NCBI GenBank assembly: GCA_023458595.1 | Contig: JAEWYT010000157.1 | Coordinates: 1-61,293, forward strand | Reading direction: 5' to 3' | Length of the DNA: 61,293 bases | DNA from: Pseudomonadota bacterium | Lineage (GTDB): Bacteria > Pseudomonadota > Alphaproteobacteria > Rhizobiales > Tepidamorphaceae | In this document: piece after piece, positions 51,006 through 59,880 of the stretch | Numbering within the stretch: position 1 is the first letter of the stretch | How the letters are laid out: every line of letters begins with the position of its first letter | The notes under the pieces: generated by a model | What the model saw: the letters and a program-made list of their open reading frames with translations, nothing else | Databases searched by the model: none | What the model was told of the DNA's origin: nothing | Made by a program: the position numbers and the translations under genes

Positions 51006-53572
51006 CAGCTTTTTCCGGAGGCCTTCTTCTTGGCCCGTTTGGGTTTCTTGTCCCCGTCCTTCTCGGCCTTGGCGGCGAGCAGTGCGGCGGCGGCTTCCAT
51101 CGTGACGCTCTCGGGATCGGTGCCCTTCGGCAGCGTCGCGTTGATCTTGCCGTTCGTCACATATGGGCCGTAGCGGCCGGATTTCACCTCGATCGTGCCG
51201 AAGTCGCCGTTCTCGCCGAGCGCCTTGATGGTGGCAGCCGCCGCGCGCCTGCCGCCACGCTGCTGCTTTTCGGCGATCAGGGATACGGCGCGGTTGAGGC
51301 CGACGGTGAAGACCTCGTCCGGCGACTCCAGGTTCGCATAGGTCTTGTCGTGCAGGACGAAGGGCCCGTAGCGGCCGATGCCCGCCGAGATCGGCTTGCC
51401 GGTCTCCGGATGGATGCCGACCTCGCGCGGCAGCGACAGGAGCGCGAGCGCCCGGTCGAGATCGATGCCCGCCGCGTCGACGCCCTTCGGGATCGTCGCC
51501 CGTTTCGGCTTCTCGCCGTCCACGGCCTCGCCGAGCTGGATATACGGTCCGAAACGCCCCGCGCGCACCGTCACCTCGAGGTTGGACTCCGGATCGATGC
51601 CGAGCAGGCGGCTACCGTTGACGGCGGCTTCCCCGCCTTCACCGTCGCCGGGCGCGGTCAGATCGCGGGTGTAGCGGCAATCGGGATAGTTCGAGCAGCC
51701 GATGAACGGGCCGTTCTTGCCCCGCTTGATCGACAGCCGCCCCGCCGAGCAGGACGGGCAGGCGCGAGCATCGGAGCCGTCTTCCTTGGCGGGGAAGACG
51801 TAGGGACCGAGGATGTCGTTCAGCGCCTCGAACACCTCCGAGGACTTCAGCTCGCTCGTCGCCTCGATCTCGGCGGTGAAATCGCGCCAGAACTCGCGCA
51901 GGACGTCGCGCCAGCCGATCTCGCCGTTGGAGATGCGGTCGAGCTTCTCCTCGAGGCTCGCCGTGAAGTCGTACTCGACGTAGCGCTTGAAGAAGCCCTC
52001 GAGGAACGCCGTGACGATGCGGCCCTTGGCCTCCGGGACCAGCCGGCGTTTGTCGATGCGCACGTATTCGCGGTCCTCGAGCACCTTGAGCGTCGCCGCG
52101 TAGGTCGAAGGGCGGCCGATGCCGAGTTCCTCGAGACGCTTGATCAGCGTCGCCTCGGTGAAGCGCGGCGGCGGCTCGGTGAAGTGCTGCGTCGCGCTCA
52201 CCTTGTCGAGACCGAGCCGCTCGCCCTCCTTCACGGGCGGCAGGCGGCGGTCTTCCTCGTTCTCGGATTCGTCGTCCGCGCTCTCCTGATAGAGCGTCAG
52301 GAACCCGTCGAAGCGCTGCACCGTGCCGACCGCGCGCAGACCGTACCGCTTGCCGTCCGGGGCGGCCGCTTCGATGTCGACCGTTGTGCGCTCCAGTTCG
52401 GCGGACTCCATCTGGCTGGCGAGCGTGCGCTTCCAGATCAGCTCGTAGAGACGCGCCTGGTCCTCGTCGAGCGCGCGCCGCACGTCGGCCGGGCGCCGGT
52501 TGATGTCGGTCGGGCGGATGGCCTCGTGCGCTTCCTGCGCGTTCTTCGCCTTGGTCTTGTAGATCCGCGGTGAGGGGGGCAGGTAGCGGTCGCCGTAGTC
52601 CCTGCCGATGACCGAACGCGCGGCGCTGATCGCTTCCGGCACGATATCGACGCCGTCCGTACGCATGTAGGTGATGAGGCCGACGGTCTCGCCACCGAGG
52701 TTGACGCCCTCGTAGAGCCGCTGGGCCGTGCGCATCGTGCGGTCGGCGGAGAAGCCGAGCTTGCGGGAGGCTTCCTGCTGCAGCGTCGACGTGGTGAACG
52801 GCGCGTACGGGTGGCGCTTGACCGGCTTCTTCTCGATCGATCTGACCGTGTAGCCGGACTTCTCCAGCGCGGCCCGCAGCACCTCGGCCTCGGCCCCGGT
52901 GCCGATTGTCATCCGGTCGATCTTCTTCCCGTCCGCCATGACGAGCCGGGCGTCGAAAGGATTCCCCTCGGAATTGAGGCCGGCGACGACGGTCCAGTAT
53001 TCCTGCGGAACGAAAGTCTCGATCTCCGCCTCGCGGTCGCAGACGATGCGGAGCGCCACGGACTGCACGCGCCCGGCCGAGCGCGCGCCGGGGATCTTGC
53101 GCCACAGCACCGGCGACAGCGTGAAGCCGACCAGATAGTCCAGCGCGCGGCGGGCGAGATACGCCTCGACCAGCGGCCCGTCGATCTCGCGCGGATGGGC
53201 GATCGCGTCGAGCACCGCCTGCTTGGTCACCGCGTTGAAGACGACGCGCTCGACCGGCTTGTCCTTCAGGACGCCCTTGCGGCGCAGCACTTCCAGGACG
53301 TGCCAGGAGATGGCCTCGCCCTCGCGATCCGGGTCGGTCGCGAGGATGACGCGATCTGCGGATTTGACGGCGCTGGCGATCTCGGAGACCTGTTTCGACT
53401 TCTTCGGATCGACCTCCCAGGTCATCTCGAAGTCCTGGTCCGGCTGCACCGAGCCGTCCTTCGACGGCAGGTCGCGGATGTGACCGAACGAGGCCAGCAC
53501 CTGATAGTCGCCGCCCAGATACTTGTTGATCGTTTTCGCTTTCGCCGGGGACTCGACGATGACTACGTGCAT
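51005..53572 (-). CDS. topA: DNA topoisomerase I
   Basis: Type IA topoisomerase that relaxes negative supercoils. 855 residues: Toprim domain (HVVIVESPAKAKTINKYL; ATDPDREGEAI), active-site tyrosine in GLITYMRTDGVDI, then a four-cysteine zinc finger (CPSC...CSNYPDC) and several topoisomerase C-terminal repeats with the motif RFGPYIQLG/RYGPFVL/RYGPYVTNG, ending in a basic tail. ATG 53572. The AT-rich region upstream, with a perfect palindrome, probably holds its promoter. First gene of the topA-rnr-DUF983-NUDIX run. Confidence 0.98.
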   Translation of the reverse strand: MHVVIVESPAKAKTINKYLGGDYQVLASFGHIRDLPSKDGSVQPDQDFEMTWEVDPKKSKQVSEIASAVKSADRVILATDPDREGEAISWHVLEVLRRKGVLKDKPVERVVFNAVTKQAVLDAIAHPREIDGPLVEAYLARRALDYLVGFTLSPVLWRKIPGARSAGRVQSVALRIVCDREAEIETFVPQEYWTVVAGLNSEGNPFDARLVMADGKKIDRMTIGTGAEAEVLRAALEKSGYTVRSIEKKPVKRHPYAPFTTSTLQQEASRKLGFSADRTMRTAQRLYEGVNLGGETVGLITYMRTDGVDIVPEAISAARSVIGRDYGDRYLPPSPRIYKTKAKNAQEAHEAIRPTDINRRPADVRRALDEDQARLYELIWKRTLASQMESAELERTTVDIEAAAPDGKRYGLRAVGTVQRFDGFLTLYQESADDESENEEDRRLPPVKEGERLGLDKVSATQHFTEPPPRFTEATLIKRLEELGIGRPSTYAATLKVLEDREYVRIDKRRLVPEAKGRIVTAFLEGFFKRYVEYDFTASLEEKLDRISNGEIGWRDVLREFWRDFTAEIEATSELKSSEVFEALNDILGPYVFPAKEDGSDARACPSCSAGRLSIKRGKNGPFIGCSNYPDCRYTRDLTAPGDGEGGEAAVNGSRLLGIDPESNLEVTVRAGRFGPYIQLGEAVDGEKPKRATIPKGVDAAGIDLDRALALLSLPREVGIHPETGKPISAGIGRYGPFVLHDKTYANLESPDEVFTVGLNRAVSLIAEKQQRGGRRAAAATIKALGENGDFGTIEVKSGRYGPYVTNGKINATLPKGTDPESVTMEAAAALLAAKAEKDGDKKPKRAKKKASGKS

Positions 53573-53718
53573 GCTGGAACCGATGGCCTCGATGTTTTGC
53601 CCGCCGGTGCCGACCCGGCGCGTTTTCGGGCGCGAAGATGGGGAATGCCGCTTCCCAAGTCAAACGGACAGTCCGAAGTCCGGGTCCGGAAGGTATCTCG
53701 GATACACGTATAGATTGT

Positions 53719-53732
53719 AATACTTAAGTATT
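53719..53732. promoter_or_regulatory. Perfect 14-bp AT-rich palindrome upstream of topA
   Basis: AATACTTAAGTATT in a ~50-bp AT-rich island (about 53700-53760) between divergent topA and a small plus-strand gene. In operator or promoter position for both, 147 bp from the topA start. The low melting stability would make a promoter here sensitive to supercoiling (inference). Confidence 0.5.
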
Positions 53733-53852
53733 TCAATTATTTAGCGATACGTGCTATCTGTTCGCCAACAGAACGTTACGTAAGCGGTTCCGGCCTCCGG
53801 CCCGGAAGGGCGGGGTCCGATACGCGTTCCGAACAGGGAAGAGGACTTCGAA

Positions 53853-54068
53853 TTGTCGGGGCACAAGGGCCGGGACATCGAGCGGGAGACACCGCCGGAT
53901 ACACCCTTGTCGGACGCGGCGGCGGCCGCGTACCTGGCCGGCATTCTCCCCGAGCTCGTCAAGGTCGCCGATCGCGGCGGCCTCGACCTGGTCGCCTATC
54001 TGTTGGAAATGGCCCGCATCGAGGTCACCGACAACGCGATGGGCCGGGGCGGCCGCAAGCCGGGGTAG
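53853..54068 (+). CDS. Small hypothetical protein, probably conserved
   Basis: A 71-residue protein; TTG start at 53853, preceded by GAAGAGGA at 7 nt. The core PLSDAAAAAYLAGILPELV and GLDLVAYLLEMARIEV is helical and looks like a conserved fragment, with polar ends. No signal or membrane segment. It lies divergent from topA and convergent (6 bp) with dprA on the other strand. I think it is real because of the ribosome-binding site, its fit between neighbours, and a helix pattern I associate with a small Hyphomicrobiales protein; function unknown. Confidence 0.6.
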   Translation: MSGHKGRDIERETPPDTPLSDAAAAAYLAGILPELVKVADRGGLDLVAYLLEMARIEVTDNAMGRGGRKPG

Positions 54069-54074
54069 CCCCGG

Positions 54075-55199
54075 TCAGACGAGCGAAACCCGCTGGCCCG
54101 AATGACGCTCGATACGGCCGGCCAGTTCCAGCTCGATCAGCGCGAGCATGAGTTGCCCGTGCGAGAGGCCCGTCAGACGCAGGATGTCGTCTATGGCCAC
54201 GGGGCTCGGACCCAGCGCGTCGATCACCCGGCGCCGTTCCGAATCGTCGATGTCGGCGGGCCTGGATGCGCCGGCGTCGGGCTCGGCGAGCGGCTCGATC
54301 GGTGCCCCGAACAGCCCGAGCATCGGCCGCAGCACCTCCAGCACGTCCTCGGCGTTGCGGGTCAGCGTCGCTCCGTCGCGGATCAGCTTGTTCGTCCCTT
54401 CCGCGCGCGGATCGAGCGGAGATCCGGGCACCGCGAACACCTCGCGGCCCTGTTCGGCCGCGAACCGTGCCGTGATCAGCGACCCGGACCGGGCTGCGGC
54501 CTCGACGATGACGACGCCGTAGGAGGCTCCGGAAATGATCCTGTTGCGTCGCGGAAAGTCCTTGGCGCGGGCGACCCAGTCGGGCGGCGTCTCGGTGACG
54601 AGCGCGCCCTTTTCCCTGATTGCCCCGGCGAGTTCCTCATGCTCTGCGGGATAGATATGGCCATGTCCGCCGGCGAGCACGGCGATCGTGCCGGTGGTGA
54701 GCGTCGCCTGATGGGCCGCCGCGTCGATGCCCCGGGCAAGTCCGGAGACGACGGCGAAGCCCTCGGTGCCGAGATCGTGCGCCATCACCGAGACCAGCCG
54801 GCGGCCGAGCGCCGAGCAGTTGCGCGAGCCGACGATCGCGACCGTCGGCATGTCGGTGACGGAGAGGTCGCCTGCGGCATAGAGGAGCGGCGGTCCCCCC
54901 TCGGTTTCGGCTAGCCGTTTCGGATAGCCCGGATCGCCCCAGGCGACGAGCCTGGCACCGAGCCGCTCGGCCCTGGCGATCTCGCGTTCGGCGTCTTCGC
55001 GCGAACAGACGCGGATCGGGCGTTTCAGGCCGCCGCGCGCCGACAGGTCGGGCAGCGCCGCGATCGCCTCCGAGGCGCTGCCGAACCGGTTGACGAGCGC
55101 GCGGAACGTGGCGGGACCGACGTTCTCCGATCGCAGAAGGCGCAGCCAGTCGAGCTTCTGGGCGTCGGTCAGCGTCGCCCGGCGCCTTTCGCCGGTCAC
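54075..55199 (-). CDS. dprA: DNA-processing protein DprA
   Basis: Loads RecA onto incoming single-stranded DNA during transformation. 374 residues: SAM-like N-terminal region (TDAQKLDWLRLLRSENVGPATF), Rossmann-fold core with IVGSRNCSALGRRL, SGLARGIDAAAHQ, LAGGHGHIYPAEH, and RNRIISGASYGVVIVEA, and a C-terminal winged helix (DILRLTGLSHGQLMLALIELELAG). Start is GTG 55199 in a 4-nt overlap (GTGA) with plsY; longer open frames upstream run through plsY/pyrC and are shadows. Confidence 0.95.
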   Translation of the reverse strand: MTGERRRATLTDAQKLDWLRLLRSENVGPATFRALVNRFGSASEAIAALPDLSARGGLKRPIRVCSREDAEREIARAERLGARLVAWGDPGYPKRLAETEGGPPLLYAAGDLSVTDMPTVAIVGSRNCSALGRRLVSVMAHDLGTEGFAVVSGLARGIDAAAHQATLTTGTIAVLAGGHGHIYPAEHEELAGAIREKGALVTETPPDWVARAKDFPRRNRIISGASYGVVIVEAAARSGSLITARFAAEQGREVFAVPGSPLDPRAEGTNKLIRDGATLTRNAEDVLEVLRPMLGLFGAPIEPLAEPDAGASRPADIDDSERRRVIDALGPSPVAIDDILRLTGLSHGQLMLALIELELAGRIERHSGQRVSLV

Positions 55200-55813
55200 G
55201 ATCGCTGGCCGCCGATACGGGCCTCGGTGCCGTCGACGAGGCGCTGGATGTTGGCGCGGTGCGCGAAGAAGGTCATCGCCGTCAGAACCGCGAAGAGTTC
55301 GGCGTATTGCCATTGCCCGAACAGCAGCAGGACGATCGGGGTCGCCGCGCTGGCGACCAGCGCCGACAGCGACGAATACCGGGAAATGTATGCGGTCAGG
55401 AGCCAGATCGCGGAGAAAACGAGCATCGCCGGCCAGAAAAGCCCCAGGAGGATGCCGATATAGGTCGCGATTCCCTTGCCGCCCCTGAACTTCAGCCAGA
55501 CCGGGAAGAGATGGCCGACGAAGGCGGCGAAACCCGCGCAGACCGCGGCGTCCGTGCCCCAATGGCCCGCGACGAGCACCGCGACGGTGCCCTTGAGCGC
55601 GTCGCCGAGCAGGGTCCCGGCGGCGAGGCCCTTGTGGCCCGTGCGTAGCACATTCGTCGCCCCTATGTTGCCCGAGCCTATCGCCCGCACGTCGCCCAGC
55701 CCCGCCAGGCGGGTGAGGACCACGCCGAAGGGGATGGAGCCGAGGAGATACCCCAACAGGAGAGCCGCCAAGAGGACGGGCAGGGAGGCGCTCCAGCTGG
55801 TCAGATCGGGCAT
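55196..55813 (-). CDS. plsY: Acyl-phosphate:glycerol-3-phosphate acyltransferase
   Basis: Integral membrane enzyme adding the first acyl chain to glycerol-3-phosphate. 205 residues, about five to seven helices; the conserved loops are GSIPFGVVLTRLAGLGDVR, GSGNIGATNVLR and KFRGGKGIATYIG, all intact. ATG 55813, 23 bp after pyrC-like stop. Coupled to dprA by a 4-nt overlap. Confidence 0.97.
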   Translation of the reverse strand: MPDLTSWSASLPVLLAALLLGYLLGSIPFGVVLTRLAGLGDVRAIGSGNIGATNVLRTGHKGLAAGTLLGDALKGTVAVLVAGHWGTDAAVCAGFAAFVGHLFPVWLKFRGGKGIATYIGILLGLFWPAMLVFSAIWLLTAYISRYSSLSALVASAATPIVLLLFGQWQYAELFAVLTAMTFFAHRANIQRLVDGTEARIGGQRS

Positions 55814-55836
55814 GGCGGTTGCGGGTCCGGTTGGGT

Positions 55837-57201
55837 TCAACCCGAACCGTAGTCGTAGACCGTGCGCCCGGCAACGATCGTGCGCAGCACGCGTCCCTGC
55901 AGGCGCGCGTTCTCGAAGGGCGTGTTCTTCGAGCGCGACGACAGCGCCTCGGCGTCGACGATCCACGGCATGTCGGGGTCGAGGAAGACGAGGTCGGCGG
56001 GCCGGCCCTTCTCGAGACTTCCTCCATCGAGGCCGAGGATCGACGCCGGCCGCGTCGACATGGCATCGATCAGCCGGATGAGCGGCACGTCGCCGCAATG
56101 GTGCAGGCGCAGGGCGGCCGACAGCAGCGTCTCCAGGCCGATCGCCCCGTCCTCGGCCTCGGCGAAGGGATGGCGCTTGGTCTCGACGTCCTGCGGGTCG
56201 TGGCCGGAGACGATGACGTCGATCAGGCCCTCGGCGAGTGCCTCGGCCAGCGCCGTGCGATCGTCCTCCGAGCGCAGCGGCGGCGACAGCTTGAAGAAGG
56301 TGCGATAGGCGCCGATGTCGTTCTCGTTGAGGGTCAGGTTGTTGATCGACACCCCGGCGGTGACCTTGATGCCGCGCTCCCTGGCGCGGCGCAGCGTCGT
56401 CAGCGAGCGGGCGGCGGATAGCTGGGCCGCGTGATAGCGCCCGCCGGCGAGCCCGACGAGCTTCAGGTCCCGCGACAGCATCACCGTCTCGGCCTCGACC
56501 GGGATGCCCGTGAGGCCGAGCCGCGTCGCCGTCTCGCCCTCGTGCATGACGCCTTCGCCGACGAGGTCGGGATCCTCCGGATGGTGGACGATAAGGGCGT
56601 CGAAGTCGCGCGCGTAGGTGAGCGCCCGGCGCATGGTCTGCGCGTTGGTGATCGCCCGCCGCCCGTTGGTGAAGGCGACGGCTCCGGCCTGCGACATCAG
56701 GCCGATCTCCGTCATTTCCTGGCCCGCGAGATCCTTCGTCAGCGCGGCCATCGGCCAGACCCGGACGATCGCCGTGTCGCGGGCGAGCCGCTGGACGTAG
56801 TCGACCATGGCGACGTCGTGGATCACCGGATCCGTGTCCGGCATGCAGATCATCGTGGTGACGCCGCCCGCCGCCGCGGCGCGGCTGGCAGACGCGATCG
56901 TCTCGCGATGCTCGAAGCCCGGCTCTCCGGTGAAGACGTGCATGTCGACGAGGCCGGGGGCGAGCACCTTGCCGCCGCCGTCGATCACCTCGGCGTCCCC
57001 GGGAAAGCCGTCGGCCGTCAGATGCGCGCCGATATCGACGATCCGGCCCGCGTCGATCAGGAGGCCGCCCCTCTCGTCGCGCCCGCTCGAAGGATCGATC
57101 AGGCGCACGTCGTGAAAGCCGATCGGGCGAACCTTCTCCCGTTCGAAGCGCTCGGGCGTTCCCCATGTGGGCGTTCGAGGCGCGGTCATCGGCTTTCTCA
57201 C
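55837..57201 (-). CDS. Dihydroorotase-like protein without metal ligands (PyrC'/PyrX type)
   Basis: A 454-residue amidohydrolase-fold protein in the place of pyrC, after pyrB. The fold motifs are there, but the active site is not: HxHxR reads H88-V-F90-T-G92, the aspartate of FSDDG is lost (FTNG), the zinc histidine of RYHxxH is Q260, the HH of TPHH is N287-N288, and the catalytic Asp of TDHAP is G333 (SGHDP). This matches the inactive PyrC' chains that form the core of ATCase-DHO complexes in Pseudomonas. It overlaps pyrB by 4 nt, so equal, coupled synthesis is likely. A true dihydroorotase should be elsewhere in the genome. ATG 57201. Confidence 0.9.
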   Translation of the reverse strand: MRKPMTAPRTPTWGTPERFEREKVRPIGFHDVRLIDPSSGRDERGGLLIDAGRIVDIGAHLTADGFPGDAEVIDGGGKVLAPGLVDMHVFTGEPGFEHRETIASASRAAAAGGVTTMICMPDTDPVIHDVAMVDYVQRLARDTAIVRVWPMAALTKDLAGQEMTEIGLMSQAGAVAFTNGRRAITNAQTMRRALTYARDFDALIVHHPEDPDLVGEGVMHEGETATRLGLTGIPVEAETVMLSRDLKLVGLAGGRYHAAQLSAARSLTTLRRARERGIKVTAGVSINNLTLNENDIGAYRTFFKLSPPLRSEDDRTALAEALAEGLIDVIVSGHDPQDVETKRHPFAEAEDGAIGLETLLSAALRLHHCGDVPLIRLIDAMSTRPASILGLDGGSLEKGRPADLVFLDPDMPWIVDAEALSSRSKNTPFENARLQGRVLRTIVAGRTVYDYGSG

Positions 57202-58154
57202 GCGTTCGGCAGGTTGCGGGCGAGCGCGTCGAGCACCGCCATGCGGACCGCGACGCCCATCTCGACCTGCTCGCGGATGACGCTCTGCGGTCCGTCGGCG
57301 ACGTCGCTGTCGATCTCGACGCCCCGGTTCATCGGCCCCGGATGCATCACCAGCGCGTCGGGCCTGGCGAGCTTCAGCTTGGCGGCGTCGAGGCCGAAAT
57401 AGTGGAAGTACTCGCGCACGGACGGCACGAAGGCGCCGCTCATGCGCTCCCGTTGCAGCCGCAGCATCATCACCACGTCGGCATCGAGGATGCCGGAGCG
57501 GATGTCCCGATGCACTTCGACGCCCATCCGCTCGATCGCGGCGGGCAGGAGCGTCGAGGGGGCGACGACGCGCACCCGCGCTCCCATGGCGCCGAGCAGC
57601 AGGATATTCGAGCGCGCGACGCGGCTGTGCAGGATATCGCCGCAGATCGCGACGTTGAGCCCTTGCAGCCTGCCCTTGTGGCGCCGGATCGTCAGGGCGT
57701 CGAGAAGCGCCTGGGTGGGGTGCTCGTGCGCCCCGTCGCCGGCATTGACCACCGAGCAGCCGACCTTGCGCGCCAGCAGCTCGACCGCGCCGGCGGCGTG
57801 GTGGCGCACGACGATCAGATCCGGATGCATGGCGTGCAGTGTCACCGCCGTGTCGAGCAGGGTCTCGCCCTTCTTCACCGAGGACGCGCCGACGGACATG
57901 TTCATCACGTCGGCGCCGAGCCGTTTGCCGGCGAGCTCGAAGGAACTCTGCGTGCGGGTCGACGCCTCGAAGAACAGGTTGATCTGCGTGCGTCCACGCA
58001 GCGTCGACAGCTTCTTCTCGACCTGCCGGTTGATGTCGACGAAGCCGTCGGCGAGGTCGAGAAGGGTGCCGATCTCGTCAGGCGAAAGCTGGTCGATGCC
58101 GAGCAGATGGCGATGCGGGAAGGCGATCGGTCGGGATTGGTGCGCGGTGGCCAT
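57198..58154 (-). CDS. pyrB: Aspartate carbamoyltransferase catalytic subunit
   Basis: Condenses carbamoyl phosphate and aspartate, the committed step of pyrimidine synthesis. 318 residues with the carbamoyl-phosphate motif FFEASTRTQSSFELAGKR, NAGDGAHEHPTQALLD, and the C-terminal HPGPMNRGVEI. I start at ATG 58154 (MATAHQSRPIAF); a longer frame exists upstream but overlaps spacer only. No PyrI-type regulatory chain is nearby; the coupled PyrC'-like chain is the likely partner. Confidence 0.96.
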   Translation of the reverse strand: MATAHQSRPIAFPHRHLLGIDQLSPDEIGTLLDLADGFVDINRQVEKKLSTLRGRTQINLFFEASTRTQSSFELAGKRLGADVMNMSVGASSVKKGETLLDTAVTLHAMHPDLIVVRHHAAGAVELLARKVGCSVVNAGDGAHEHPTQALLDALTIRRHKGRLQGLNVAICGDILHSRVARSNILLLGAMGARVRVVAPSTLLPAAIERMGVEVHRDIRSGILDADVVMMLRLQRERMSGAFVPSVREYFHYFGLDAAKLKLARPDALVMHPGPMNRGVEIDSDVADGPQSVIREQVEMGVAVRMAVLDALARNLPNA

Positions 58155-58241
58155 TAAAGGCGTCCGTATAGGCGGAGTCCGGCAGGGCGGCAAGCGTGAC
58201 GGTTCCGCTTGGTGAACCGATCCACGGATATCGCCCGACGG

Positions 58242-59537
58242 TCAGGTCGTCGGGGCGAGTCCGGGCCTGCCGTCGCCGGGCCGGACGCCGCCGCTCACCA
58301 CGCGGTCGCGGCCGGCACCTTTGGCGCTGTAGAGCCGCTTGTCGGCACTCGACAGCAGCGACAGGAAGTCCAGGCCGTCCTCCGGCGAGTGGGCGACGCC
58401 GATGCTCACCGTCAGTGGCCGGCTCAGGTCCGGAATGTCCAGCGTTCCCGACAGCCTGTGCAGACGCCGGGCGAAGCTGGAGGCCGCATCGCTCGTCAGT
58501 CCCGAGGTCAGGACGACGAACTCGTCGCCGCCGAACCGGTAGATCCTGTCCAGTTCGCGCAGATTGTCCTTGAGCAGATCGGCAAGGGCGCGCAGCGCCG
58601 CGTCGCCGGCCAGGTGCCCGGAATCGTCGTTGACCTGCTTGAAATCGTCGATGTCGATCAGCAGCACGCTCACGCTGTCGCCGCGGCCGATGGCGCGAGC
58701 GGTATAGTCGTCGGCCTCGGTCTCCATGCGGCTGCGGTCGGCGATGCCGGTCAGGCCGTCGCGGCCGGCGCGCTCGAGCAGCGCCTCGTAGCGCTGGCGG
58801 TAGGTGAGGGCGTCGAAAACGTCCGAAAGACGCGGATGGCTCAGCCCGTCGAACATGCGGGGCTCGAAGAAACGAAGATAGATGCCGGCGAGCACCGCGC
58901 AGGCGACCGCCGACGCGCACTTCGCGATCAGGCCGCCGTAGAGGGTCGCCAAGGGCACGTCGGCGACCGCGTGCAGCACCGGCCAGAAGGCGAGCTGGTC
59001 GAAGGCGAGGACCAGGACGCCGCTCACCGCGATGCGAACCGTGATATGCGGCGCGAACCAGCGTCCGAGCTGCTCGTAGGCGAGGATGATCAGGATGCCG
59101 TCGGCGAGCAGGAGCACCGTCCCCCAGATCATCAGGACGTTCATCTGGTCGATGAACAGGAAGTCCGGGGAGGGGCCGGCCGAAGGCACCACTTCGTTGA
59201 AGCCGAGGATGCCGACCAGGCCGATCATCAGGAGATTGCCGACGAAGAGCCCGTAGATCGGCTGGCGTACGGCGACCGCGTCCTCGCGGATATAGACGAG
59301 CAGCAGGAGCATGATCTTGCCGGCGAACAGGATCGTCGAGCCGGGCGAGACGACGATGCCGAACGGAACCGTCACGTAGAAGGTCGCGGCGAGATAGGTC
59401 TCGAGGAAATGCAACGCGCCGAGCGCGCAGAAGAAGATGCCGATCCCGTAGCGATGCCGCAGACCGAACAGCATCGCCATGACGAAGAAATACAGGAGAA
59501 GCTGCAGTCCCAGTAGGCCGAGGTCCCACAATTCCAT
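58242..59537 (-). CDS. 7-TM diguanylate cyclase (GGDEF)
   Basis: A 431-residue protein with seven predicted helices in the first ~245 residues (LGLLGLQLLLYFFVMAMLF, FCALGALHFLETYLAATFYV, ILFAGKIMLLLLVYI and others) and a C-terminal GGDEF domain. GGDEF is at 336-340 with an I-site RELD five residues before. The membrane part carries SPGSTILFAGK and YIREDAVAVRQPIYG and looks like the vitamin-uptake-like (VUPS) sensor group, which I give only as a suggestion. ATG 59537 has GGGGA at 6 nt; a TTG at 59579 is an alternative. Alone, next to pyrB. Confidence 0.9.
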   Translation of the reverse strand: MELWDLGLLGLQLLLYFFVMAMLFGLRHRYGIGIFFCALGALHFLETYLAATFYVTVPFGIVVSPGSTILFAGKIMLLLLVYIREDAVAVRQPIYGLFVGNLLMIGLVGILGFNEVVPSAGPSPDFLFIDQMNVLMIWGTVLLLADGILIILAYEQLGRWFAPHITVRIAVSGVLVLAFDQLAFWPVLHAVADVPLATLYGGLIAKCASAVACAVLAGIYLRFFEPRMFDGLSHPRLSDVFDALTYRQRYEALLERAGRDGLTGIADRSRMETEADDYTARAIGRGDSVSVLLIDIDDFKQVNDDSGHLAGDAALRALADLLKDNLRELDRIYRFGGDEFVVLTSGLTSDAASSFARRLHRLSGTLDIPDLSRPLTVSIGVAHSPEDGLDFLSLLSSADKRLYSAKGAGRDRVVSGGVRPGDGRPGLAPTT

Positions 59538-59880
59538 GAAAGTCCCCAAGATGGGCACGAGATCGCCGGTACCCGACAAATTACAGCGAATCTGTGATCA
59601 ACCGGTAATTCGACCGTTAATTACGGGAATAGACGTCCTGATGGGAGTCCGGTCGCTGCTCAATCTCTAGGCAGCCCGGGCACGCGCAACCCCTCTCCGG
59701 AGCACCGGCCGTCTTGACGCGGCGCTGGCCGGCAGGCTTGACTAGCGCCGGCTCGGTCGAAGCCTCCACGTCCGCGGAAAGGGCTGCGCCCACGACCGGT
59801 TCTCGTCGGAACTGACCGGCATCGAAGTCCCTTTTCGGTCTTGCAGGCGGACATGACCACACGAGGAAAGGGATTCGGCC
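59538..59880. other. Divergent intergenic region, no gene seen
   Basis: 343 bp between the GGDEF gene and the DUF1835 gene. It contains a direct repeat of the AATTCGACC/TAATTACGG kind near 59605-59630 and a CTAG site at 59668, but no convincing ORF or RNA. It should contain both promoters. Confidence 0.4.
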
